Shown here one piece after another: positions 35,173 to 45,940 of a stretch of 64,000 bases of DNA. Source of the DNA: Vagococcus luciliae. GTDB lineage: Bacteria; Bacillota; Bacilli; Lactobacillales; Vagococcaceae. Made by a program: the position numbers and the translations under genes. The notes under the pieces were generated by a model that saw only the letters and a list, made by a program, of their open reading frames with translations, made no database searches and was not told the DNA's origin. The stretch covers positions 747,001 to 811,000 of the forward strand of contig NZ_CP102451.1 in the NCBI RefSeq assembly GCF_024637875.1. Direction: 5' to 3'. Within the stretch, counting starts at the first letter, position 1, and each line of letters begins with the position of its first letter.

Positions 35173-36096
35173 TTAAAACTTACGTAAATAAATTTCATCA
35201 ATCTCGTGGTTTTGTGCTTTATGTAAAATAACATCTGCACGACTACGAGTTGGCAAAATGAACTCATTGAGGTTTTTTAGATTGACATCTTTCCACACAC
35301 GACGAGCCATTGCTAATGCATCTTCACGCGGACCATTAGCATATTCATAATAATAATTAGTTTTATCATTTTTTGCAAGAACCAATAAATCTTCAAAGCG
35401 TTTTAAATACCAACTTTCAATCAGTTTTGGATCAGCATCAACATAGACTGAAAAGTCGAAGAAGTCACTGATATAAATGTGTTGGTTGGCTGGTGATTGC
35501 AAGACGTTAATCCCTTCGACTATTAATATATCTGGTTGCGAAATTGTTTCAAATTCTCCAGGAATAATATCATAAATCTCATGAGAATAGATAGGGATTT
35601 TTAAATTATCTCCACCATTTTTAACAGCATTTAAAAAAGATAGTAATTTTTCCATGTCATAACTCTCAGGAAATCCTTTTTTATTTAAAATACCTTGTTT
35701 GGTTAGTTCATCCGTTGAATATAAAAATCCATCTGTTGTAATCAGTTGGACATGACGTCGCTTAAAAATACGGGAGAGCATCATTTGTAACAAACGAGCC
35801 GTCGTACTTTTTCCAACAGCTACACTACCAGCAACCCCAATAATAAAGGGAGAGGAAGGTAAAAATTTTTGCATAAATAATCCTTTACTAAGATGGAGGG
35901 ATTCGTACTCTTTCATATAAATATTGATTAAATGAGTTAGTGGAATATAAATATCTTGTACATCTTGTAATGAAATAGTGTCATTATAGCTTTTAATTTG
36001 TTGTAGTTCTTCATCTGTTAGAGGCGCAGTTCCATTACGATAAAAGCTTTGCCATTCCTCACGAGTTAAATGATAGAAATTCGTTTTTTCATCCAT
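35173..36096 (-). CDS. coaA: Pantothenate kinase, type I
   Basis: A 307-aa bacterial type I kinase that phosphorylates pantothenate, the first step of CoA synthesis. P-loop GVAGSVAVGKST, catalytic-region LITTDGFLYSTDEL, and the C-terminal RADVILHKAQNHEIDEIYLRK are typical. It starts 12 nt after the thioesterase gene stop and precedes guaA. Confidence 0.97.
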   Translation of the reverse strand: MDEKTNFYHLTREEWQSFYRNGTAPLTDEELQQIKSYNDTISLQDVQDIYIPLTHLINIYMKEYESLHLSKGLFMQKFLPSSPFIIGVAGSVAVGKSTTARLLQMMLSRIFKRRHVQLITTDGFLYSTDELTKQGILNKKGFPESYDMEKLLSFLNAVKNGGDNLKIPIYSHEIYDIIPGEFETISQPDILIVEGINVLQSPANQHIYISDFFDFSVYVDADPKLIESWYLKRFEDLLVLAKNDKTNYYYEYANGPREDALAMARRVWKDVNLKNLNEFILPTRSRADVILHKAQNHEIDEIYLRKF

Positions 36097-36108
36097 AAAC
36101 AGTATCCT

Positions 36109-36651
36109 CTACTTATTATCTTCAATCAAATTGGGTAATTGTTGGGTGATGTATTGTCCTAATTCTTTATTAAATGACAATTCTCTTAATCTATTTTCAC
36201 GTCTTTTTTTGTATCCTTTATGAATCATTTTTTCTTCAGTTGATTCTGGGATAATTTGAGGTACACTAGTAAATGTTTCATTAACTTTAACTACAACAAA
36301 CGTCATAAAACACGTTGCAGCTAAATAATGTTCTCCAGTTTCTAAATCTTCCCCAGTCACTTTGACGAATACTTCCATAGATTTTTTTCCTGTACCTGAA
36401 ACATAAGCTTCTACAGTTACAGCATCATTTTCATAAATTGGATGTAAAAAATCCAAACTATCTGTTGAGGCAGTCATTGTTGGAATACGGCAATGACGAG
36501 ATACAGCGATAGAAGCCGTGTCGTCAATTAACGCCATCAATTTACCTCCAAATAACGCACCAAACGAGTTAAGATCATTTGGAAAAACACGATGTGTTTG
36601 GATAGCGTAAGAATCTTTACATTTTTTTTCGTTAGGTAATGGTACAAACAC
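36109..36651 (-). CDS. Acyl-CoA thioesterase, hotdog fold (YkhA-like)
   Basis: A 180-aa cytoplasmic thioesterase with one hotdog domain (about 15-135). Family blocks are THRVFPNDLNSFGALFGGKLM, DDTASIAVSRHC and the acyl-binding LDFLHPIYENDAVTVEAYV. It cleaves acyl-CoA to free acid and CoA; chain preference is unknown. Pairing with coaA ties it to CoA metabolism. The upstream gap to the divergent GDSL gene is 91 nt and holds both promoters. Confidence 0.88.
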   Translation of the reverse strand: MFVPLPNEKKCKDSYAIQTHRVFPNDLNSFGALFGGKLMALIDDTASIAVSRHCRIPTMTASTDSLDFLHPIYENDAVTVEAYVSGTGKKSMEVFVKVTGEDLETGEHYLAATCFMTFVVVKVNETFTSVPQIIPESTEEKMIHKGYKKRRENRLRELSFNKELGQYITQQLPNLIEDNK

Positions 36652-36742
36652 GTTAAAAACTCCTTTTTCGTGGTATGATATTATAAAGTCTAACTGATTA
36701 TATCATAGATAAACGCTGAGATAAGGAATTGAGGTTTGAAAG

Positions 36743-37306
36743 ATGAAAAAAATCATATTATTTGGTGATAGTATCACAGCTGGCTATAGAAATGGTGAAA
36801 TTGATATTGTATTAAATACTAAAATTAAGCAACTACTCAATACTAAAATAGAAATTATTAATGCTGGTATTCCTGGTGATACAACTGAGGGGGCGTTAAG
36901 TCGGTTTAAAGAACATGTTGTTTTTTATGAACCAGATATTGTGACCGTCTTTTTTGGTGCTAATGATGCTGCTAAGCTTTCAGGTATCTCGCTCATTCAG
37001 TATGAAGAAAATTTGACTTATTTAGTAAAAGAAATAGGTACCAAACGAGTGGTATTGGTTGGGCCACCTTACGCTCATCAAATGATGTATCGTGATGACC
37101 GTCCTTTAGTTGATTTAATGCAATATAATAATGTGGCTCAACGTGTGGCGAAAACATTTAATATTCGTTATATTGATATACTAAAAGAGATGATTGCTTC
37201 AGAAGATCCAACGCGTTTTTTGGAACCAGACGGGCTTCATTTCTCAGATGAGGGTTATGATTTGTTAGCAAAATTAATAGTAGAAACAATTAAAGAAAGA
37301 GTGTGA
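36743..37306 (+). CDS. SGNH/GDSL-family esterase
   Basis: A 187-aa hydrolase without signal peptide. Block I is FGDSITAGY (Ser10), block II Gly in GIPGDTTEG, block III GANDAA, block V DGLHFSDEGY with the catalytic Asp and His. It hydrolyses ester bonds; E. coli TesA-like lipases and acylhydrolases are relatives. The gene ends 3 nt before the methyltransferase gene. Confidence 0.88.
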   Translation: MKKIILFGDSITAGYRNGEIDIVLNTKIKQLLNTKIEIINAGIPGDTTEGALSRFKEHVVFYEPDIVTVFFGANDAAKLSGISLIQYEENLTYLVKEIGTKRVVLVGPPYAHQMMYRDDRPLVDLMQYNNVAQRVAKTFNIRYIDILKEMIASEDPTRFLEPDGLHFSDEGYDLLAKLIVETIKERV

Positions 37307-37309
37307 AAA

Positions 37310-37912
37310 ATGAGTGCCCATTATTATACGAATAAACCAGAAACGGCTCATGATAGAAAAACATGGACATACCCATTATTAGGCAAAACATATCAATTTG
37401 TAACGGATAGTAATGTGTTTTCAAGAGATACAGTGGACTTTGGTTCCCGTGTTTTAATAGAAGCTTTTTTAGATGAAGATATCCCTAGAGGAGAAATTTT
37501 AGATGTCGGTTGTGGATATGGCCCTATTGGTTTATCTTTAGCTCATTCAACCAAACGATTTGTTCATATGGTTGATGTGAATGAAAGAGCAATGGAATTA
37601 GCTAAAGAAAATGCTAGTTTAAATAAAATTGAAAATATTGAAGTATATGAATCAAATGTTTATGATAATGTAACAAAAAAAGATTTTGCAGCGGTTGTAA
37701 GTAATCCACCAATACGTGCTGGAAAAAAAATTGTCCATAGTATTATTGAAGGAGCTAAGGAACATTTACAACAAAAAGGTACCTTAACGATTGTTATTCA
37801 GAAAAAACAAGGTGCACCAAGTGCAAAGAAAAAGATGGAAGAAGTCTTTGGACAAGTTGAAGTAGTGACGAGTTCGAAAGGATATTATATTTTCAAAAGT
37901 TATAAATCATAA
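37310..37912 (+). CDS. Class I SAM-dependent methyltransferase (YbxB/RsmC-like)
   Basis: A 200-aa methyltransferase: SAM motif LDVGCGYGPIGL, DVNERAMELA, and motif IV VVSNPPIRAGK, an N-P-P-x type seen in RsmC (16S rRNA m2G1207). The N-terminus HYYTNKPETAHDRKTWTY is typical of the YbxB group. In Bacillus ybxB lies just before rpoB, the same place as here, which supports orthology. Confidence 0.88.
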   Translation: MSAHYYTNKPETAHDRKTWTYPLLGKTYQFVTDSNVFSRDTVDFGSRVLIEAFLDEDIPRGEILDVGCGYGPIGLSLAHSTKRFVHMVDVNERAMELAKENASLNKIENIEVYESNVYDNVTKKDFAAVVSNPPIRAGKKIVHSIIEGAKEHLQQKGTLTIVIQKKQGAPSAKKKMEEVFGQVEVVTSSKGYYIFKSYKS

Positions 37913-38325
37913 AAATAAAACACGAACGTTGAATTATAAGAAACAGTATTCAAAAACGATTAAACGAACGGTTTGCATATGCATAGGAAAAAAGTGGGAT
38001 AAAAAAAGTATAGAAAATCATTATAATGAAATTGCAGTTCCGTTTAGTGATGGTTTATTATAAAACTTATTGACTTTTTATGTCTATAAGGAAGACCAAG
38101 TGTTTGAAACACTATACAAGTATGGGTAAGGGCATACAAGTTAATGGTTTAAATATAATGAAAACAAAATAACATTTAATGGCTTATCTAATGTTTGTTA
38201 AGGGGAATGAATTTAGAAAGCATATTGGAACGCCAGTCCGGATTAATTAACTCATGTGGATGTTTTTTGTAGGGGAAAAATATGATACGGGCTAGTTTAT
38301 TATGATGGATTGTTTTATGGGGGAG
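37913..38325. other. Gene-free 410-nt stretch between ybxB-like gene and rpoB terminator
   Basis: No ORF with an RBS, RNA fold or repeat that I can support. Short coding-like phrases are broken by stops, so it may be eroded sequence. Confidence 0.4.
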
Positions 38326-38356
38326 AGGCTAGAAGAAATTCTAGCTTTTTTATTTT
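38326..38356 (+). terminator. Terminator upstream of the rpoB promoter
   Basis: GCTAGAA (38328-38334) and TTCTAGC (38339-38345) with GAAA tetraloop, then TTTTTTATTTTATTTT. It shields the rpoB promoter from upstream read-through. Confidence 0.8.
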
Positions 38357-38365
38357 ATTTTAATG

Positions 38366-38394
38366 TTGACATTTGTATTTTTATAGGCTAAAAT
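38366..38394 (+). promoter_or_regulatory. Sigma-A promoter of rpoBC
   Basis: Consensus TTGACA (38366-38371), a 17-nt spacer and TAAAAT (38389-38394), 225 nt before the rpoB start. Confidence 0.85.
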
Positions 38395-38474
38395 GATTAG
38401 TTGCAGAAACCTTTATGTTTTAAATGTGAAAGGTGATGAAATATTGTCCATCAGCCTTTATTTTATAGGAAAAC

Positions 38475-38531
38475 AAAGATAGATCGACCATATCGAGATA
38501 TGTTCACCATCTATTTTTGGTTTTTTTTTAC
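38475..38531 (+). terminator. Terminator-like hairpin in the rpoB leader (possible attenuator)
   Basis: AGATAGAT (38477-38484) pairs with ATCTATTT (38509-38516) and inner CATATC (38489-38494) with GATATG (38497-38502), followed by TTTTTGGTTTTTTTTT. It lies between the promoter and rpoB, so transcription must pass it. Confidence 0.6.
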
Positions 38532-38619
38532 TTTAAAACAGATAAGTAATGAAATTGTTATATGTTTTTAACATTTGTAACATAAGGTATTTTTGAAAAA
38601 ACTCAGAGGGGTGACTAAT

Positions 38620-41600
38620 TTGGTTGGACACGTAGTTAAATACGGAAAACACCGAGAAAGACGTAGCTATTCTAGGATTAGTGAAGTACTAGAATTGCCA
38701 AACTTAATTGAAATTCAAACTGATTCTTATAAGTGGTTTTTAGATGAAGGTTTGCGCGAAATGTTTGAAGACATTATGCCAATTACAGATTTTAGTGACA
38801 AATTATCATTAGAATTTGTCGATTATGAAATGAAAGAACCAAAGTATACAGTTGAGGAAGCGCGCGCGCATGATGCCAACTACTCAGCTCCTATCCACGT
38901 AACATTGCGTTTGGATAATCAAGTGACTGGAGAAATCAAGTCACAAGAAGTGTTCTTTGGCGATTTCCCATTAATGACAGAGATGGGAACATTTATTATC
39001 AATGGTGCTGAACGTGTAGTAGTATCACAGTTAGTAAGATCACCCGGAGTTTATTTCAACGAGAAGAAAGAAAAAAATGGACATGAGGGATTTGGAACAA
39101 CTGTTATCCCTAACCGTGGTGCGTGGTTAGAACTAGAAACAGACGCGAAAAACTTATCTTATGCTCGTATTGATAGAACTAGAAAGATACCTTTAACTGT
39201 TTTAGTTAGAGCATTAGGTTTTGGTTCTGATACAACTATTACAGAGATCTTTGGTGAAAGTGAAAGTTTACAATTAACGATTGAAAAAGATATCCATAAA
39301 AATGCAAGTGACTCTCGTACTGAGGAAGCATTAAAAGATGTTTATGAAAGACTTCGTCCAGGTGAACCTAAAACAGCAGAAAGTTCAAGAAACTTATTGA
39401 ACTCTCGTTTCTTTGATCCTAAACGCTATGATTTAGCATCAGTAGGACGTTATAAAATTAATAAAAAATTAAGTCTAAAAACACGCTTACTAAACCAAAC
39501 ATTAGCTGAAACATTAGTTGACCCTGAAACAGGAGAAATCCTTGTAGAAAAAGGAACAGTTATTACTCATTCAGTGATGGATGAATTGGAAAAACATTTA
39601 GATAATGGTTTAAACAATGAAACTTACTATCCAAGTGAAGACGGTGTTGTAACTGAACCAATGACAGTTCAAGTGATCAAAGTATTATCTCCAAAAGACC
39701 CAGAGCGTATAGTTAACGTGATTGGAAATGGTCAACTTGATGCTGATGTACGTACCGTTCGTCCGGCTGATATTGTGGCGACAATTAGTTACTTCTTAAA
39801 CTTAATGGAAGATATCGGTAAAGTGGATGACATTGATCACTTAGGAAACCGTCGTATTCGTTCAGTTGGAGAATTATTACAAAATCAATTCCGTATTGGG
39901 TTATCTCGTATGGAACGTGTGGTTCGTGAAAGAATGTCTATTCAAGATACTGAAACATTAACACCACAACAACTGATTAATATTCGTCCTGTTGTGGCTT
40001 CTATGAAGGAATTCTTTGGTTCTTCTCAGTTATCACAATTCATGGACCAAACAAACCCATTAGGAGAGTTAACACATAAACGTCGTCTATCAGCCTTAGG
40101 GCCTGGTGGTTTAACACGTGACCGTGCTGGATATGAAGTTCGTGACGTTCACTATTCACATTATGGTCGTATGTGTCCGATTGAAACGCCTGAGGGACCA
40201 AATATCGGGTTAATCAATAGTTTGTCAAGTTATGCGAAAGTAAATAAATATGGTTTCATCGAAACACCTTATCGTCGTGTTGACCGTGAAACAAAACGTG
40301 TTACAGAACATATCGATTACTTAACAGCTGACGAGGAAGACCATTACATGGTAGCGCAAGCGAACTCACCATTAAATGACGATGGAACGTTTGCTGAAGA
40401 TGTTGTAATGGCTCGTATCCAAAGTGAAAACTTGGAAGTTTCAGTAGATAAAGTGGACTACATGGACGTTTCTCCTAAACAGGTAGTTGCGGTAGCGACA
40501 GCATGTATTCCTTTCTTGGAAAACGATGATTCTAACCGTGCGCTTATGGGAGCGAATATGCAACGTCAGGCAGTGCCTTTGATTCAACCACGTTCTCCAC
40601 TTGTTGGGACCGGTATGGAATACAAAGCTGCCCATGACTCAGGAGCAGCACTTTTATGTAAACATGATGGAGTCGTTGAATACGTTGACGCTCGTGAAAT
40701 TCGTGTTCGTCGTAATGATGGTGCATTAGATAAATATAATATCATTAAATTCCACCGTTCAAATGCCGGAACAAGTTACAACCAACGCCCTATCGTTAGA
40801 AAAGGTGAAATCGTTGAAAAAGGCGATACATTAGCTGATGGTTCTTCTATGGAAGAAGGGGAAATGGCATTAGGACAAAACGTTTTAGTAGCATTTATGA
40901 CGTGGGAAGGTTACAACTACGAAGATGCGATTATTATGAGTCGTCGTTTAGTTAAAGATGATGTATACACGTCTATTCATATTGAAGAATATGAATCAGA
41001 AGCACGTGATACAAAATTAGGACCTGAAGAAATTACTCGTGAGTTACCAAACGTTGGGGAAGATGCTCTTAAAAACTTAGATGAAATGGGTATTATTCGT
41101 ATTGGTGCAGAAGTTCAAGATGGTGATTTACTTGTTGGTAAAGTCACTCCTAAAGGGGTAACAGAATTATCGGCAGAAGAACGTCTATTGCATGCAATCT
41201 TCGGAGAAAAAGCTCGTGAAGTTCGTGATACATCTCTACGTGTTCCACATGGTGGCGGCGGTATTGTTCATGACGTCAAAATCTTTACTCGTGAAGGTGG
41301 AGACGAGTTATCTCCAGGTGTTAACATGTTAGTTCGTGTTTATATCGTTCAAAAACGTAAAATTCATGAAGGAGATAAAATGGCTGGTCGTCATGGTAAT
41401 AAAGGGGTAGTATCTCGTATTATGCCAGAAGAAGATATGCCATTCATGCCAGATGGCACACCAGTTGATATCATGTTAAACCCATTAGGGGTACCTTCTC
41501 GTATGAACATTGGACAAGTATTAGAGTTGCATTTAGGTATGGCAGCTCGTTCATTGAATATCCATGTTGCCACACCGGTATTTGATGGAGCGAATGAAGA

Positions 41601-42195
41601 AGATGTATGGAGCACTGTTGAAGAAGCTGGGCTAGCACGCGATGCTAAGACAGTTCTTTATGATGGACGTACAGGTGAACCATTTGATAACCGTATTTCT
41701 GTAGGTGTCATGTATATGTTGAAACTTGCTCACATGGTTGATGACAAGTTACATGCTCGTTCTATTGGACCTTATTCATTAGTTACACAACAACCACTTG
41801 GTGGTAAAGCACAATTTGGTGGACAACGTTTTGGAGAGATGGAAGTTTGGGCTCTTGAAGCATATGGAGCGGCTTATACTCTACAAGAAATCTTGACTTA
41901 TAAATCAGATGACGTTGTTGGTCGTGTGAAAACTTACGAATCAATCGTTAAAGGTGAACCAATTCAAAAACCAGGTGTTCCTGAATCATTCCGCGTGCTT
42001 GTTAAAGAGTTACAAGCTTTAGGATTAGACATGCGAGTATTAGATGCAGACGATCAAGAGATTGAATTACGTGATATGGATGATGAGGACGATGATTTGA
42101 TTACTGTTGATGCCTTAGCTAAATATGCTAAAGAGCAAGAAGAAAAAGCATTAGCAGAAAAATCGTTGAAAGATGCACAAGAAAACCAAGAATAA
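38620..42195 (+). CDS. rpoB: DNA-directed RNA polymerase beta subunit
   Basis: A 1,191-aa core RNA polymerase subunit. The N-terminus [22 protein letters not shown] is the lactic acid bacterial form. The rifampicin-binding region is intact ([29 protein letters not shown]), as are the active-site region [15 protein letters not shown] and the C-terminal beta clamp parts. TTG 38620 is the start, 6-7 nt after AGGGGTG; an earlier in-frame TTG at 38593 would add nine residues not found in the family. It is followed after 45 nt by rpoC. Confidence 0.98.
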   Translation: MVGHVVKYGKHRERRSYSRISEVLELPNLIEIQTDSYKWFLDEGLREMFEDIMPITDFSDKLSLEFVDYEMKEPKYTVEEARAHDANYSAPIHVTLRLDNQVTGEIKSQEVFFGDFPLMTEMGTFIINGAERVVVSQLVRSPGVYFNEKKEKNGHEGFGTTVIPNRGAWLELETDAKNLSYARIDRTRKIPLTVLVRALGFGSDTTITEIFGESESLQLTIEKDIHKNASDSRTEEALKDVYERLRPGEPKTAESSRNLLNSRFFDPKRYDLASVGRYKINKKLSLKTRLLNQTLAETLVDPETGEILVEKGTVITHSVMDELEKHLDNGLNNETYYPSEDGVVTEPMTVQVIKVLSPKDPERIVNVIGNGQLDADVRTVRPADIVATISYFLNLMEDIGKVDDIDHLGNRRIRSVGELLQNQFRIGLSRMERVVRERMSIQDTETLTPQQLINIRPVVASMKEFFGSSQLSQFMDQTNPLGELTHKRRLSALGPGGLTRDRAGYEVRDVHYSHYGRMCPIETPEGPNIGLINSLSSYAKVNKYGFIETPYRRVDRETKRVTEHIDYLTADEEDHYMVAQANSPLNDDGTFAEDVVMARIQSENLEVSVDKVDYMDVSPKQVVAVATACIPFLENDDSNRALMGANMQRQAVPLIQPRSPLVGTGMEYKAAHDSGAALLCKHDGVVEYVDAREIRVRRNDGALDKYNIIKFHRSNAGTSYNQRPIVRKGEIVEKGDTLADGSSMEEGEMALGQNVLVAFMTWEGYNYEDAIIMSRRLVKDDVYTSIHIEEYESEARDTKLGPEEITRELPNVGEDALKNLDEMGIIRIGAEVQDGDLLVGKVTPKGVTELSAEERLLHAIFGEKAREVRDTSLRVPHGGGGIVHDVKIFTREGGDELSPGVNMLVRVYIVQKRKIHEGDKMAGRHGNKGVVSRIMPEEDMPFMPDGTPVDIMLNPLGVPSRMNIGQVLELHLGMAARSLNIHVATPVFDGANEEDVWSTVEEAGLARDAKTVLYDGRTGEPFDNRISVGVMYMLKLAHMVDDKLHARSIGPYSLVTQQPLGGKAQFGGQRFGEMEVWALEAYGAAYTLQEILTYKSDDVVGRVKTYESIVKGEPIQKPGVPESFRVLVKELQALGLDMRVLDADDQEIELRDMDDEDDDLITVDALAKYAKEQEEKALAEKSLKDAQENQE

Positions 42196-42240
42196 TCCAG
42201 CTGAATTATTCTGACAGACAAAGAAACGGAGGGACATCTT

Positions 42241-45200
42241 TTGATCGATGTAAATAAATTTGAAAGTATGCAAATTGGACTAGCTTCTTCTGAGAAAATT
42301 AGAAGCTGGTCATATGGTGAAGTGAAAAAACCAGAGACAATAAACTACCGTACTTTAAAACCAGAACGTGATGGTCTTTTCTGCGAGCGTATTTTCGGTC
42401 CTACTAAGGACTGGGAATGTGCCTGTGGAAAATATAAACGTATCCGTTATAAGGGGATTGTTTGTGACCGCTGTGGGGTTGAGGTAACACGTTCTAAAGT
42501 TCGTCGTGAACGTATGGGTCATATCGAACTTGCAGCTCCAGTAACACATATTTGGTATTTTAAAGGAATTCCTAGTCGTATGGGTCTTGTACTAGATATG
42601 AGCCCTAGAGCATTAGAGGAAATCATTTATTTTGCTTCTTATGTAGTAACTGATCCAGGTGACACTAACTTAGAATTAAAACAACTTCTAACTGAACGTG
42701 AATACCGTGAAAAACGTCAGCAATATGGCCAAGCATTTAAAGCTGGTATGGGTGCTGAAGCAATCAAACGTTTATTAGAACAAGTTGATTTAGAAAAAGA
42801 AGTCGCTGAATTAAAAGAAGAATTGAAAAAAGCGTCTGGACAAAAAAGAACACGTGCTATTCGTCGTTTAGATATCTTAGAAGCATTCCGTACATCAGGA
42901 AATGATCCTGACTGGATGGTAATGGACGTTGTACCAATTATCCCGCCAGATTTACGTCCGATGGTTCAATTAGAAGGTGGACGTTTTGCGACAAGTGATT
43001 TGAACGACTTATACCGTCGTGTCATTAACCGTAATAATCGTTTGAAACGTTTATTAGACTTAAATGCACCAGGAATTATCGTTCAAAACGAAAAACGTAT
43101 GCTACAAGAAGCGGTAGATGCGTTAATCGATAATGGTCGTCGTGGTCGTCCAGTAACTGGACCAGGTAATCGTCCACTTAAATCGTTATCTCATATGTTG
43201 AAAGGTAAACAAGGCCGTTTTCGTCAAAACTTATTAGGTAAACGTGTTGACTACTCAGGTCGTTCAGTTATCGTTGTTGGACCTTTCTTAAAAATGTACC
43301 AATGTGGATTGCCAAAAGAAATGGCAATTGAATTATTCAAACCATTTGTGATGCATGAATTAGTTAAGCGTGAAATTGCAAGCAACATTAAAAATGCAAA
43401 ACGCCAAATCGAACGTCAAGAAGACGCTGTTTGGGATGTATTAGAAGATGTGATTAAAGAACATCCTGTATTACTTAACCGAGCACCTACTCTACATAGA
43501 CTTGGTATCCAAGCGTTTGAACCAGTTTTAGTTGAAGGACGCGCAATCCGTCTTCACCCATTAGTATGTGAGGCGTATAATGCCGATTTCGATGGGGACC
43601 AAATGGCGGTTCACGTTCCATTAAACGAAGAAGCTCAAGCAGAAGCGCGTATGTTAATGCTTGCTGCTCAAAACATCCTTAATCCAAAAGATGGTAAACC
43701 AGTTGTTACACCATCTCAAGATATGGTCCTTGGTAACTACTATTTAACTATGGAAGAACCCGGACAAATAGGTGAAGGAATGATTTTCCGTGACTTAGAC
43801 GAAGTTGTTTTAGCATGGAGAAATGGTTGTGTCCACTTACATACTCGTATTGGTTTACAAACAAGCTCAATGCCTGAAAAACCATTTACAGAATGGCAAC
43901 GTGAACGTATTTTAACAACAACTGTTGGTAAAGCAATCTTTAATGAAATTATGCCACCAGAATTCCCTTACTTAAATGAACCAACTGATTATAACTTGAC
44001 TGTTCAAACACCTGATAAATACTTTGTTGAAGCCGGAGCAGACATTCCTGCATTCATCAAAGAACAACCAGAAGTTGGACCATTCAAGAAGAAAAATCTT
44101 GGTAATATTATCGCTGAAGTCTTCAAACGTTTCAAAATTACTGAAACATCTAAAATGTTAGATAGAATGAAAGACTTAGGCTACAAACATTCTACTTATG
44201 CAGGTATGACTGTAGGGATTGCCGATATCGTTGTGTTACATGAAAAACAAGCAATGATTGAAGAAGCACATAATCAAGTAGAAAAAGTAACAAAACAATT
44301 CCGTCGTGGTTTAATTACAGATGACGAGCGTTATGAACGAGTAATTGGTATTTGGAACGCGACAAAAGATGCTATTCAAGCAAAATTAATGGAAAGTTTA
44401 GATGCACGTAACCCAATCTTCATGATGAGTGATTCTGGAGCCCGTGGTAATATCTCCAACTTTACTCAGTTAGCCGGTATGCGTGGATTGATGGCTGCTC
44501 CTAATGGTCGTATCATGGAGTTACCTATCGTATCTAACTTCCGTGAAGGATTAACCGTCTTAGAAATGTTTATCTCGACTCATGGTGCTCGTAAAGGTAT
44601 GACCGATACAGCCCTTAAGACAGCCGATTCAGGTTACTTAACTCGTCGTTTAGTTGACGTGGCTCAAGATGTTATTATTCGTGAAACTGACTGTGGAACT
44701 GACCGTGGTTTAGATATTTCAGTGATGAAAGAAGGAAATGAAATCATTGAAACACTAGAAGAGCGTATGTTAGGTCGTTACACACGTAAATCAGTAATTC
44801 ATCCTGAGACTAAAGAAGTAATTGTTGGCGCTAATGAAATCATTACAGAAGATATTGCAAAACAAATTGTTGATGCAGGTATTGAACAAATTACGATTCG
44901 TTCAGTCTTCACATGTAATACAAAACATGGCGTATGTAAACATTGCTATGGTCGTAACTTAGCGACTGGTTCTGAAGTTGAAGTTGGAGAAGCAGTTGGT
45001 ACAATTGCAGCCCAATCAATTGGTGAACCTGGTACTCAGTTAACCATGCGTACATTCCATACGGGTGGGGTTGCCGGAGACGATATTACTCAAGGTTTAC
45101 CTCGTATCCAAGAGATTTTTGAAGCTCGTAATCCTAAAGGACAAGCTGTTATTTCTGAAGTAGCTGGTGAAGTTATTGAAATTACAGAAGACCAAGCAGA

Positions 45201-45891
45201 TCGTACAAAAGAAGTGGTTGTTAAAGGTCAAACAGATACAAGATCTTACTCTGTTCCTTACACTTCTCGTATGAAAGTTGCTGAAGGTGATATTATTGAC
45301 CGTGGTACTCCATTAACAGAAGGATCAATTGATCCAAAACAATTATTAACAGTAAAAGATGTATTAGCTGTTGAAAACTATCTACTTAAAGAAGTACAAA
45401 AAGTTTACCGTATGCAAGGGGTAGAAATCGGAGATAAACACGTTGAGGTTATGGTTCGTCAAATGCTACGTAAAGTAAGAGTTATGGATCCAGGTGATTC
45501 TGATATCTTACCAGGTACACTAGTTGATATTAGTGAATTTAAAGACCGTAACTACAATACACTTGTTTCTGGTGGAACACCTGCAACTGGACGTCCAGTC
45601 TTGTTAGGTATCACTAAAGCCTCACTTGAAACAAACAGTTTCTTATCTGCTGCATCATTCCAGGAAACAACTCGTGTGTTAACTGATGCTGCAATTAGAG
45701 GTAAAAAAGACCACTTACTTGGATTGAAAGAAAATGTTATCATTGGTAAAATCATTCCAGCTGGTACTGGTATGGCGAAATACCGTAACATGGAACCAAA
45801 AGAAGTGGGTGTAGCAAGTGAAAATGTGTATAGTATCAGTGATATTGAAGCACAAATGGCTGCTGCAGAAGCGTTAAAAAATCAAGAATAA
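42241..45891 (+). CDS. rpoC: DNA-directed RNA polymerase beta' subunit
   Basis: A 1,216-aa subunit starting at TTG 42241 (RBS ggaggg). The N-terminal zinc site is Cys60, Cys62, Cys75, Cys78. The Mg2+-binding catalytic loop is [10 protein letters not shown] with Asp449, Asp451 and Asp453. The second zinc site ([20 protein letters not shown]), trigger loop [19 protein letters not shown] and C-terminus are complete. It forms one operon with rpoB and ends in a terminator whose T-tract received an IS element. Confidence 0.98.
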   Translation: MIDVNKFESMQIGLASSEKIRSWSYGEVKKPETINYRTLKPERDGLFCERIFGPTKDWECACGKYKRIRYKGIVCDRCGVEVTRSKVRRERMGHIELAAPVTHIWYFKGIPSRMGLVLDMSPRALEEIIYFASYVVTDPGDTNLELKQLLTEREYREKRQQYGQAFKAGMGAEAIKRLLEQVDLEKEVAELKEELKKASGQKRTRAIRRLDILEAFRTSGNDPDWMVMDVVPIIPPDLRPMVQLEGGRFATSDLNDLYRRVINRNNRLKRLLDLNAPGIIVQNEKRMLQEAVDALIDNGRRGRPVTGPGNRPLKSLSHMLKGKQGRFRQNLLGKRVDYSGRSVIVVGPFLKMYQCGLPKEMAIELFKPFVMHELVKREIASNIKNAKRQIERQEDAVWDVLEDVIKEHPVLLNRAPTLHRLGIQAFEPVLVEGRAIRLHPLVCEAYNADFDGDQMAVHVPLNEEAQAEARMLMLAAQNILNPKDGKPVVTPSQDMVLGNYYLTMEEPGQIGEGMIFRDLDEVVLAWRNGCVHLHTRIGLQTSSMPEKPFTEWQRERILTTTVGKAIFNEIMPPEFPYLNEPTDYNLTVQTPDKYFVEAGADIPAFIKEQPEVGPFKKKNLGNIIAEVFKRFKITETSKMLDRMKDLGYKHSTYAGMTVGIADIVVLHEKQAMIEEAHNQVEKVTKQFRRGLITDDERYERVIGIWNATKDAIQAKLMESLDARNPIFMMSDSGARGNISNFTQLAGMRGLMAAPNGRIMELPIVSNFREGLTVLEMFISTHGARKGMTDTALKTADSGYLTRRLVDVAQDVIIRETDCGTDRGLDISVMKEGNEIIETLEERMLGRYTRKSVIHPETKEVIVGANEIITEDIAKQIVDAGIEQITIRSVFTCNTKHGVCKHCYGRNLATGSEVEVGEAVGTIAAQSIGEPGTQLTMRTFHTGGVAGDDITQGLPRIQEIFEARNPKGQAVISEVAGEVIEITEDQADRTKEVVVKGQTDTRSYSVPYTSRMKVAEGDIIDRGTPLTEGSIDPKQLLTVKDVLAVENYLLKEVQKVYRMQGVEIGDKHVEVMVRQMLRKVRVMDPGDSDILPGTLVDISEFKDRNYNTLVSGGTPATGRPVLLGITKASLETNSFLSAASFQETTRVLTDAAIRGKKDHLLGLKENVIIGKIIPAGTGMAKYRNMEPKEVGVASENVYSISDIEAQMAAAEALKNQE

Positions 45892-45899
45892 AATGTATT

Positions 45900-45940
45900 A
45901 CTAGCATGAGTCAGATTAGACTTGTGCTAGTTTTTTTATC
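45900..45940 (+). terminator. rpoC terminator, T-tract split by IS insertion
   Basis: ACTAGCATGAGTC and GACTTGTGCTAGT pair around AGATTA, followed by TTTTTTTATC. The final TTTTTATC is one copy of the target duplication of the IS that starts at 45941, so the working terminator is kept. Confidence 0.87.
45933..45940. repeat. 8-bp target site duplication, left copy
   Basis: TTTTTATC directly before the left end of the ISL3 element. The same octamer follows the right end at 47432-47439. Eight bp is the usual ISL3 duplication length. Confidence 0.88.
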
